Shown: positions 25,401 to 37,400 of the stretch, one piece after another
Numbering within the stretch: the first letter of the stretch is position 1
Layout of the letters: each line of letters begins with the position of its first letter
Assembly: GCA_002633005.1 (NCBI GenBank)
Contig: NMRA01000522.1
Coordinates: 180,331 to 244,330 of the forward strand
DNA: 64,000 bases
DNA from: Phoronis australis
Lineage: Eukaryota > Phoronida > Phoronidae
Reading direction: 5' to 3'
Translations under genes and position numbers: made by a program
The notes under the pieces: model-generated
The model's input: the letters and a program-made list of their open reading frames with translations, nothing else
What the model was told of the DNA's origin: nothing
Database searches by the model: none

Positions 25401-28400
25401 AAATGAAAGCCAAAAGCTGAGTGACATTAAATTTTCCTTTCAGAAGAAAGGCTTTATACTATTGGTAAAAACTTTTCAGTTGGTACAGATTATGGGGAAA
25501 TGACATTCAGTGACTGCATCGATTGTCTTATTGTATGTTTTCAATTGTAGCTAGCTGGATTAGAATCTGCTGTGCACAAGATTCGAGAATAAAACAATTA
25601 TCAGTGTATTTAAAAACAAATGGCAAACTGAAAAAGCACAGAAAGAAACAACATTGCGAGGGAGTCCATAATCAGGCATATCAGGTGCTGAATTTCTGAA
25701 TTACATTCAATTCTCTCAGGTTATTGCTGAAGGATTGCTTTTCACTTTGTCCAACGGTGAAATAGATGGTGAGGTGGTTGGTTTCAGTTGCCTGTAACAG
25801 AACAGAAATATTAGCAAATTGTAAAAGAAAAGACAAGACAAAACTACTTTTGTAAGGCATAACATATTTGACATTTCATCTTCATGTTTATGTGTAGAAA
25901 CTAATAACCTTTGTACCCAAGTCTTATTTAATATCTGAATTAAAATATGTGAAACAGGCTAAAAATGATTCAACAATGTGTATTTTTCATGACGCTTAAA
26001 ATGTGCTTCTGATCTCAACAAGTAAAATTGATTCTAGGAGTCAATTTTTTTCCAGTGCAATGTTACGACATTTACTGAATTAAGGCTTATTCATGTTAAT
26101 TCGATAACTGAGCTGGTGGTCCTGGGGGTGGGGTACACGATAAAATAAGGAAACTCGCTCATCTAGAATTTTATTGGAAACAGCATAGTTTTGAAGAGAA
26201 ACTGCTGTGAAAAAGTCACTCTTGACTTCTGTGCATCACGTACCATACACCTCTTACTTTGGGAGCGCTCCCACCCAGGACAATATGAATATGTGCTGCT
26301 AGCCTACCCGGCATCGGGTGAGTTTCCAAAAAGAAACACTTAGTTCAGCTCAATAAAACTGTTATTCAGTGGGGTAACTGGTGGGGATAACATCACCGAA
26401 CGATGTTGATAGAAACTGATTGCTAAAAACTTACCAAGTAATGTGTAGTCTCTGAATGGAACTGCATAGACATAGAGCACACACGGGGCTTCAGCATTTT
26501 GTCAGTTAGTTGACCCTGTTGACCGCAATTGTCCACGAATATAGTAACCTTAGGTCGTTTGGGAATTTGTGGCCACCTGTCGAAGACTTGCACCAGGGAA
26601 ATTAGCAGTAATAAGGCTTAGCGCGACGACGTATTTTGATAAAAATTCCATCTTTTACCAGTTGTTTATATACAAACAGGCACACATGCGCAATTCAATC
26701 ACCACTAGTACAGCAGCGACACCGCGAGGAGAATTCTCCGAATAGCCCCATTGAATTGGACAGAGACTCGATTATCCCCTGGTCACCAACAAAACTTTTT
26801 TGAGATAAATGCGAAGGCTTAATGATCGATATTTTAATATGTGCCACAGGGGAACTAGATTCACAAATATCCAGTCTGTGCTACAACAAGGTTACCTTCA
26901 ACAGAAAGTACAACTATAAACACAAAATTGAACATTATTCAGTTTTGCAAAGTACAATTGACATCAAAGTGTATAGTCACATGACACGGAGCTTTCTTTC
27001 AAATGAAGACTAAGCTGGATGAATGACAAGATTTATGTTAGAAGCAATTTTCTGCTAGCAACACTTGATTAATTTACTTAACATTCCGTATTCGCCGTAA
27101 TAACCGCCCATGCCCCTATAAGCGCCCCCCACGCGTTTTCAGACTTTGCTGAAATAAGCGCCCAGTCCATGAACGTGTACATGCAAACAATGACGTACCT
27201 ACAGTCCTAAAACTCGGCTACAGTAACGTCTTAAATTTATCAAAAAATTTTTGCACGGGTCTTCAAGACCACCAGCGGCACTGCTACTTTTGTATTTAGC
27301 CTCGACTTTACACTTCAAAGTAACTCAGTGCTTCAAAAAGAACGCAACAGCGTAGCTACGCTCTCGCGAAGACCGTGTCCCACTATGATTTGACCTTTCA
27401 GTAGACACATCGACTGTCTCATGAATAAAAATAACTCGGTGTTAAACGCACGTGGCCAGGAGGCGCGCGCCACATACATGAACCTGTCATCAAAGACATT
27501 AGTCGGGAACTATCCATTTATGAAACATTTAACATAGCATCGCTAAGAAATGAATATTGGCACTAATTTCCGACAATTTCTAATACTATAAAACATGTTT
27601 GCGTTATTTTTTAGATGGATAGTTTGATCAACCATAATTGGTGTTTTTAAGCCGAATATTTGATTAAATTGACAACTGACAGTGAATGCTTACACACCCT
27701 GGCTTACACCGAAAAATAACTGTCAGATAGTTACGTACGCATCCAGCTACACCGCAACTAATACGGGCCTTACCGAGACAAATGTCGAAAGTTTTTAGCA
27801 AGAGACCGGCAAGTGCTGAATGAAACACGCTCTGGTTTAGGCCTACTGCTTGCGCAAATTTCTTTAGACACATCTAGCCAGTTAGATTGCGTGGCTCTGG
27901 CCAAAAGACGGTCTCTGCTTTGGCAAATGAACACTGGTGACACGCACGCGCTCGCTTACTCGCAGACGAACTTCAAAACAAACGTCAAGTGACAACAACA
28001 TGTGTGTTCGTCCAGACATTTTTCTCGCCGTGTTGCCGATCATACATGTAGATGGCACGATGTTGCACAGATTTGTACTTAAACCTGCCGTTAATCCAGA
28101 CTCCACGGGAACTTAAAAAATCTTAGAGACGCTACTTATAAAACTTAATGAGGATTTCAGGTTATTTGCTTGAGTAGAAACCATTTTTATTCAAGCATTG
28201 AAGTCGCCATATCGAAGACGGCGATTTCGAGGCAGTCAGTCGGGGAGTTTTCGCCTTACGATTTCAGCACAATTTCCTGTAAAATGATCGTAATTTAGCA
28301 GCAGAGTTTGATAGCACTGCACCACAGTTTTGTTGAAAGTCTTTAATAGATTACATATAAGTCACAGAGCGTAAATTTGTTGAATCTTAGCTTCCGATTT

Positions 28401-31400
28401 CACCCGTTTCGGAGACCGGGTTTCAACCGCCTTGGGTTATAATAAGCGCCCCCCTGAACCGAACTTTTCTAAGCGCCCTGGGCGGTTATTACGGCGAATA
28501 CGGTAACTATGTTCCATAGACCTAATTCACGCCGACAGGAAGCGCGTTCCAAAACGAGGCTCGCTACGATAGCTCTGTTGGCTTATCGGCATACTGGTTG
28601 TATTCTTCGTTGCTCGAACGGCTAGAAAATATACGGTTAAACCGTGGCAACCGACATACGCATGGGGCCGGGAACAGTCGAGAAAAGAAAGACTGCGAAA
28701 TATGGATAAGAGAGAAAATTCAAGAGAACATTTAATAACTCTGCATCAGGGCATGGTTTACCTTTTGAGGACCCTAGCCAGGACATTGTCGTTAGGGTCT
28801 CCAATTTTGCAGCACAGGTCGTCTAAACGCACTTGAAAACGTGCATGAAATCAATCATATATATATTTTGAAAAATCGAGAAAATTTGTAAAGCGAAGCT
28901 TTTGCGGAGCGTACTAATTTACTGGATTTTTAAATTCAATGCAAAACTATATTTTTCCAGATGTCTTTCTCTGACAAGGGATAACGGAGACAACTTTCAC
29001 TTTATTTTTCTCTGGAAACTGTATATTACTTGAGAAAAATTGATGACCTGACAGATAACATCAACTGCTGCGCATTTCCTGATATTTGAAAGTATAGATA
29101 TTTTCATATTTAGGGGCCCTGACCTTGAAGGATGCCATTGACAAATTCTTAAGAGGCCGCTCATGGAGAGAGGGCCCAATGTTGGAATCGATTACCGCTA
29201 TTCTCCTGTTTTTTTTTGTGAAATCGTGCAACCAGCTTTCATGTTGAAGGAGGTCATTCCCTGCATTGCTTTGAGACCACACAACTGTGGAATGCACTGT
29301 CACCTTTTTTCCAAGCTTAATGATGTTTAGCCTTTCATCTTAAGGTGTCCCATTTCAGACGGTACCCTCTCTCGGTGGAACAGCTTGGGGGAAATGTAAC
29401 TTTGTCCCTTGTCTATACATGTAAATCCGACACTGCCAAGTATTCTCGATGGAAGTTGAGACTCCAAATTCATAAAAAACACAAAACATTTGTGCACAGC
29501 AAACAATCAAAAGTGTGAAAAAATACAGTAGGATTGCCGACATCGAAAGGGTGGAATTTTGAAGAATGTGAAGACCACTATTTGTGAATTACACAAAAGG
29601 ATTATTTCCGATGATTAGTTATAAAATAATGTAAGTTACTGTTTCCCGTAGTATCAAAAGAATAGTATCTCTTTTTTGATGGTTACTATGAGCTAGGCTA
29701 CTATTTGTGATGACCCTGTACATGTCGAAAGGGGGTACTCAAAGAACTCTCGCAATCATAAACAAAGATTTCAGTGTTTTTTTTGTCAGTAGAGTTCAAG
29801 TTTACCTCGTGAACCGTTATAGGTAACTCTAAAATGAGAAAAAATACACCTTAATACGAATAGCCCATCTCCCATATTCCCCCGGTTACCCATCAAAAGT
29901 CTGCAAGCATGCATGCGGAAACTGCTTATAACATTCTGTTTTGATAAATAAATTTGTTGGTTTCTGATTTACTTGTTTATGTATGATGAAAATCGATAGA
30001 TTCATAGATGATTTTTTACGATTAGAAGCCAATCTTGTAAGAATTGGTGATGTTTCAGTGAATGTAACTGAAGCCTGAAGTTGGAATAATTTGATCCCCA
30101 AATAGTAAAGTACACTTAGTACATGTATAGACGATTTTTGCATATCTAAAACAACCCTCAAAAACATTCATGACATTCGGATTCACAAACCGTAAAAAAA
30201 ACGTTTTTAAAATCCTTGAATAAATTGCTCATTGCTTGGAAAGGTTGTCTTTGCACTTCCTTGGTGTTTTTAGTTTCCAGTAGAATTGAGCAATGAAGTT
30301 TTGTTCTTCAAAACTGAATTGATTGCTTCTCCTGATTCTCGTGCTCGTCAAGACTAACGTACCCTCGTTAAAAATAAGATGTAACCCTGCAATAGGCCCA
30401 GCGTGCAGAATCTCAGTGATCCACGGGAACTGAATTTGAACTCCAGGCGTTCATAGAGTGTGTGCCGGCATTTTTGGGACACACCATCCTTTTCACCAAC
30501 CACTAGAAACTGGACTACTGGTCGTGTTTCAACTAGGCGTTTTGAAACAGCCCCAAAGGCATTATACCAGGAGCTTCGGGATCTCAACTTTTCAAAAAAA
30601 AAACTTCAAAGAATGACCATAATAAAACAAAGTTTTCCCCGAAACTGGATCACAATAAAACGAATCTTGACCGTAGAGCGAGCGCTGACGGCCGGCACGA
30701 GCTGCCTGTCTCAAGTGAATTACAGCTTAGTTGACAGGCAATTAACTTTAGTTCATCAGAACTTTTGTATTTTCACACTGTTAGATCTTGGCTATAGCTA
30801 CTTGAGGCAGCTCCTCTTACTCTATGTGTTGGTTCATGGTTACTCAACTCTTTATGGCTTCATCCCTGTGGGATCATTGTCCCAGGGGCGGATTCAGGAT
30901 TTTGAGTTGGGAGGGGGGCAGGGCAGAGTATTAGCCAGGGTTTTACCTGTCAGAAATTCACACCCCCGAACTCCCAAATGGAATCAGGGAGAATTTTACG
31001 GGAGCCATGGCCCCTTGGTCACCCCTAAATCCACCACTGTGCCACCAACCTAGGGCGGACGTGGGAGATTCGGTACAAATATGGTGGCAACGGGGGCGAG
31101 GGGGGTTGTGGTGATGGGGGTGTTGTTTGGCGAAGTCGAAATGGTTTGTGCCCCCCAATAATTTTTGCCTTCCTACGGGCCTGTTTTACAATACCTAAGA
31201 CATTGAAATTCGGAAGCGTTGGTTCATTGCCATACGCCGCAACGAAAGAAAATATGTCCGTGTAAAACTTATAAATGTTTTCGAAAAGTTAAATCATATT
31301 TTGTCGCATCTCGGTTGCCGAGCATCATAGAAACGACCGGAGAATCTTCGGCCAGTCAGGCCGTGTTTTCATGACTACGGGTTGAAAGATGATGCATTTT

Positions 31401-34400
31401 TCTTTCCAAAAAGGACAGGACCCTCATTCCCTCGATTATGGGGCCAAATATTCCCTATTTCCCTCTCAAATATATTGAAAAATCTCCCAAAATTACACCC
31501 CCACGAAGCCTAAAAATTCCCTAGTGATTGAAAAGTTCTCTCCGAAGTTCAAATCACCTGTAACCACACAGGTGACAATTTGAAAGAGTACAAAATGCTA
31601 CTTGAGAAAGAGCCTTTGAGAGCTTGCAACAGGGCGGGGGTGCTACTGAGGATGAACGGGAGGTAGATTTCCCCTCACCCGGCGAAAAAATCCCCCTCTC
31701 AGAACTGGAAGGCACAGACACTTTCCCCTCGGATGAACGAGGACCCTGAAGAAACATGATAACTATGCTTGCTCTGTCCAGTTAACTAAAATTGAGCTTC
31801 AAAGTGAGGTTATGCTTTGAAGGAACGAATTAGGCGTTTTAATTTTGAAATTCAACTTGGTCCAGATTGATACTTAAAACCTAACACATGAAATAAATGT
31901 AAGAACTATTAAAACCTAGAAAGCAGAATAGATGGTCAAATAATTGCTTGTGAATGTGTGCAAGGAAGTGAATGAGAACCTGGATACAATGCGAAAGCGA
32001 TTTCTGGGGCTGAGCTCGTTTTTAATTCTTTTTTTCAAAAATTAAAAAGTGATCAAATAATGTTTATTTTCAATCACGAGACTGGTTTTTTATTTTAATA
32101 AAAAATATATTTAATAACATCAGTTATTCTTGCAGATCAATGACAAATCAACTGTTAGTCCCGGTAGTCCCTACCTCACCAGGACCTATAGGCTATGCTT
32201 GATCAACAAATAAAACCGGATGTGACTAATTGCACATCACTGCAAAATGTGATGAGCCACCACCGTCGAATGTATCTTTAACTCGTCAACAATACAAGCA
32301 GATGACCTGGTTCATGTAGAAAGCATTTTTACAAGAAGAAACGTAACCCTGCATTCAGCATAATACCTAATCCGTAACACAACGATCGCCGCAGTTTGGT
32401 CATATTTACTTCTCATGTTTCGAACCTAGTTTTCCAAAAAAATTATACCCTTTCGTCAGACAACTCTTTTGGTGCATTGACTTGTTCTCTAATGTATTTT
32501 CTACGTCTTTGTAGTTAAATCGACACATTTTTAAGATTTAATGTCCAGGTTGGACTTGAAAGACCGGCCATTTAACTCACGCAATGTCAACTTCCGTTTC
32601 GTTTATCGCAGTGAGCCTCACTTTGGATGTTAATGTCCGCCGTGTGAATTAGGTGTATAATTCCCTATTTATTTGTTTTTTTGACTTGCCCAAATTCAAC
32701 CTGACCTCGTCAGTTCAGTATTGATGGATTCCGGGATTTTCCACATTTCTTTGAATTTTTAGTAGCACAAAATGTTAAAATGCGCGATGCATATCATACT
32801 GGTTTTTGAGTTTTGTCACTTATCCATTCTTATTGTGGGCACAACCTTCAACAGTAATTCGGCACAGAGAATTTCTAATCGTGTCTGACAACCCGACACT
32901 GCCAGAAAGTGAAAATGCACTCCATTACCAAAAATATTTTCGCAACCTTTCAGCATGCAGCATTTATTGGCGAGTTAAACCAAGTGTCAGATTTGCACTT
33001 TGTTGTGCATTGGCTTCAACACCTGAAAGTGCAACATACCTAGTTGGTAGCATGTCCCTACAAATCACTCCCATGGCATAATTCCCCCAGATTAGGCCTA
33101 AATGCCACTGATTTACCGAAAATAGCAGGTTGAAAAGTGTCTCAACATGAGACACCTGACTGTGAACAGAGACAACCAGGAAAAAGGGAGGGTTTCCATA
33201 TTTGTTTCTATGCTTTTGCCCACAGCAAGAATATGCCTAAATGTGATTCAAATCAACTAGAATAGACCAGTTCTAACCTGTCAGTCAACACAGTCTTGTC
33301 ACATTCAACATCAAATTGCCACCGCTCCAACACTTCAGAGGTGTCCACATTTTTCACCACCACAACCAGCTTCTTAATAGTCATGTCCAGAAGCCAGGCT
33401 GAAAACAAGTAAGCAATGTGAAGAATCACAAAACATCACGAATGCACTGCAAATGGTGTAGTTCTACGGGTGTTTATTTGGAACATAAAAATGGTCACTA
33501 GATGACACAAAATACGTCGAATCCATCCAAAAACTGGTATGTGTCACCGAAGTTATTTACCAAATTTCATAACTTCTGAGAAACAGAGGAAAAGGAAAAA
33601 ATGAAATTGCTAGTAGGAGGCTATAGGTGCAAAAAACATAACTGCCACTAAGAGGTGCCACAGTAGATGAAGTCGTTGGAAAATCATCACCAGACTTCCT
33701 CTTCACATTTACCTGTGGCGTTAAATACTCACAAATTTCAGGTCGCAAAGGGCAAACCCCCCTCCCGCCCAGGAAATTTTTCTGTTTTGACCTCTAAAAA
33801 TCAAGTATTTTCCTTGATTCCTGAAGTATTAACCAAGAAAAAAAGGCAAAAAAAAAAACACGGAGAACGTGTCAAACAGGAAAAACTGCAAGTACCAAAG
33901 ACTCGAACTCACAACCTTGCGCACAGAGCGCGCGTGCGTTACCACTACACCACCACGACTTAGCTAGTAAACTCAAATTAAGAGACCTACTTGTTTATGG
34001 TCCACAGCGTTTGCGCGCGAAACCTACTTCTTTTTGTAATGCTTATTACACGTTTTGTGCCATCAATTCTTAACAAATTTGTCGTATTTAAAATAGTCTT
34101 AAAATGCCCAAAAGACCAAATCCGTTTTTCGTGTTGGCAATAATGACCGGGGATTGCTTTGGAAATCGTCTTAACATAAGGTTTGACAAAGAGAGTATTG
34201 CGAGTTTCTGAGTGATTCACTAAGGCTTCTATTAAAATTCCCATCTTACCAGCAGCTTCTGTTTTTTTATCGTCACTCAGGTTCCATTTTCTTTAAAAAA
34301 TGAAGTAAATTTTCTTCATTGCACAGTGGAGCAGACGACGGAAACTGAGTCGTAGTGCGCAGCGCCACTGCCGGTCGCCTGGGATATCGCGNNNNNNNNN

Positions 34401-37400
34401 NNNNNNNNNNNNNNNNNNNNNNNNNNNNNNNNNNNNNNNNNNNNNNNNNNNNNNNNNNNNNNNNNNNNNNNNNNNNNNNNNNNNNNNNNNNNNNNNNNNN
34501 NNNNNNNNNNNNNNNNNNNNNGGGGGGGGGGGGGGGGGCCCGGGCCCCCTGGGCCCCCCCCTAAATCCGCCTATGCCCCTTACTGAAAACGTAAATCTGC
34601 CAATGTATTTAAAAGTATTAAACCTGGCCTTGACCAAGTCTAAAGTTAAACCTGGTTTAAGATTTTAGCACAGGTGTAAGGTGAAATGAAAACTGCCTTA
34701 GACCAGGTCTAAACTGGAGTTAAACCAGGTTTTACTAGACCACTGGTCTAAAGGTTAAACCACCTTTATGAAATGCAGATTATCTTTAAACCTGGTCTAA
34801 TTCCAGTTTAAACCAGGTTTAACTTTAAACCACCTTTATGAAATCGGCTGATAGTTTCATTATATGGTTGGAGCCAGATGTGAGACGCCAAATAACAAGA
34901 CTCGAAAACAGTAAAAACTGCCACTAGGTGGCACAAAATACCACGAATAAAACTGAAAACCATAGGATAGTGTCAGCCCACTAATAGATGCCTATCTGCC
35001 AAATTTTATGAAAACTCGTTAAGGGCCTTTGAAGATGGAGCTAAAATTAAAAACAAAAATTGCTACTAGGGGGCACACCGGTAGTGCGATCCATCCAAAA
35101 GTCGTCGCCGTTTGTTGTCAAGTTCCTATAAATACACTTGCTAAATTTAATAAAGATCCTGAAGAGGGTTTAGGAGATACAGCCATGGGGGAAAAACTAC
35201 CCCCAGGATGCACCACAGCAGGAATATATCCTTGTCTCAAAACCTCACTCGCTCACCGGGCGAGTGAGCCAGAAAATGTACTCGCCCTGCCCAAACTTCA
35301 GTTGCCCGGTCGTTTCTCGTTGGTCACCACAAACTTGCTGCCAATGTCAATAAAAATGATTGTTTCGTGCGTTGATGTCACCATTTACTAGGGCTAGTAT
35401 CCCTTTTAGACAAGAGCAACGCAGAGCGTTGAAATGCACCCACGAATGCATTGCAAATGGTGTGCTTTTAGGGTTATTTACCGTATTTGTATCATAAAAA
35501 TGGCCACTAGATGGCGCACATACATACAATCCATCCAAAAACAGGAACATGCCATATTTCATAAAAATCTGTCAAGGAACTTCAGAGAAACAAAGGAAAA
35601 CAGAATAAAATGAAATTGCTACTAGTGGGCACGGTGCCCGTTGGATCCGCCTGAAAGTCGCCGTCTGTTGTTATCTTCATATATCGTAAACGTTCGGGTT
35701 AACGCCCATGCCCAGTTAACTGCCCACCCCCTACTTTAGGTGGATTTTCGATTTAACCGCCCACTGCTCGGTTAACTGCCCATCTGCAATTTTTGAAGAT
35801 TTCCAGTTAAGCGCCCACCTCTCGGTTAAGCGCCCATCCCCGACTTTTAAAGATTGAAGATTTAGCGCCTAGTGCTACGCTAACGCGCAATTCCCCGACT
35901 TTTAGATAGATGATCACAACTAGAGTGCAACGACAGCCTCCGAGCCGCCGGTTTGGCAATGTGAATTATAATACAAGTAACGAATTCTTGTCTCGGGTCA
36001 TGGATTTACTTCAAAATATAATACTTGAACGTTTTGTCACTTTATTTTCTTCCCATGTTCACAAAGCTTAAGAATCCCGCTGGCTTCAATGCCTCCGCTT
36101 TTAGCAACGTGGTCTGCTGCGCTGAGTTTCTGTCTGCAGTGCAATAGATAAAACATATATTCGAAAAAAATCGGGCCAGAGAAATGTGACAGTGGTTCTT
36201 CCAACCCTTCCAATTCGCTTTTGGTAGGAAGCCCTCGTATTTTGAAGAATTTCCATAACTCACGGAAAGATGTCAAATTCTCCCTATTTTGATGAGTGTA
36301 ATTGCCAGGTTATCGAGGATGTGTAGCGACCGAATGGACAATGTACCCTACTGGCCGATTTGCTATCTCTCGATTTCTGAATTCAAAGGTTGGCAATACG
36401 TTACTGGATGTTTGTGTATCATCTTGAAGAAATAAAAAACTGCAAGCTAAATTTTGTTTTTCGCTTATTTCATCTGGTGGTTCTTTATAGTATGATTTCT
36501 TGCGACAGGCGTAACTGTGAATTATCGTATCCACCTAGCATTTTAGCTTCCAGAATATTTTTGTTTCTACATTGGGCAGTTTCAGCCTGAACAAAAATTC
36601 TTACCATTCGAGTCTGAGACATCTACAACGTAACTGGTTGAAAATTGGCTACAGTGGTAATGACGTGCACGCAGCTAGCTACGGGCATGGAAAATCGGGT
36701 CAAGGGATCATCGAGCCGGGATATATTGGAACAGACTTGACATCGTAGTTTTGGGTCACTGGAACCGAGGAATATCGTAAAACACTGGGTTTTTTGTAAC
36801 AACAGCTTAAATGTACACAGTCGTGTACTCCTTTACGTAGGACTGTCACTGTCCTTTTTTGATGTGTGATCTCTGAAGTGGTACACGCGTGTAAGTTCCC
36901 ACACTCTGGAGTGCATGTTACCTTGACAACAACATATGTGATTGACAGGTGACTCATTCGTACGCGCATGCTGAATCCAGCCGCTGTCTTTTGTCACATA
37001 AAACAAGATCCATATTGAAAGAGGCTGTTAAATTACTTGACGGCATTTCCAAGTCTAGTGACGGCATATTACGTGCAAACAGCGGGACCGACCAGTGCCG
37101 CAGTGTGATACTGCCGTAGGTGATATTATAATAGGATAAACTGTACATATTGTGTGTAAAATAAATGTTTTTCGTGTTGCTTTATGTTTGCCAGGTAGGC
37201 CTATCTATTTTACCCCAAAAAAAGGCTCGCGTAGGTTGGAATTTCCCAGTGGCAGGTACAAGACGTCTATAATCTTGGTTCGCATTTCCAAATTTCATGT
37301 CGCCAATGCGACCTGCAGTTTGTTATGCTGAGCACCAAGTCTCGGTTGCTAAACACTGACTCGGAATGGACGCGTTGCTGGTTGAAGCTCTTCACTAATT

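Noticed and set aside
29061-29543. Minus-strand frames including a signal-peptide-like start
   Set aside because: Two frames are unconnected by plausible splice sites and show no recognisable domain; kept only as a remark in the intron entry.
30460-31053. Longest open frame in the window, 197 codons on the plus strand
   Set aside because: It starts at GTG without an ATG, shows no motif, runs into a hAT-like terminus and low-complexity GGGGG sequence, and overlaps an open frame on the other strand.
33895-33962. tRNA gene on the minus strand
   Set aside because: Box A and box B are present, but the acceptor stem does not pair and the same block recurs inside a dispersed repeat, so it is a SINE-like derivative.
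34293-34637. Open frame crossing the N gap
   Set aside because: The middle is unknown bases; the glycine/proline run comes from a G/C homopolymer.
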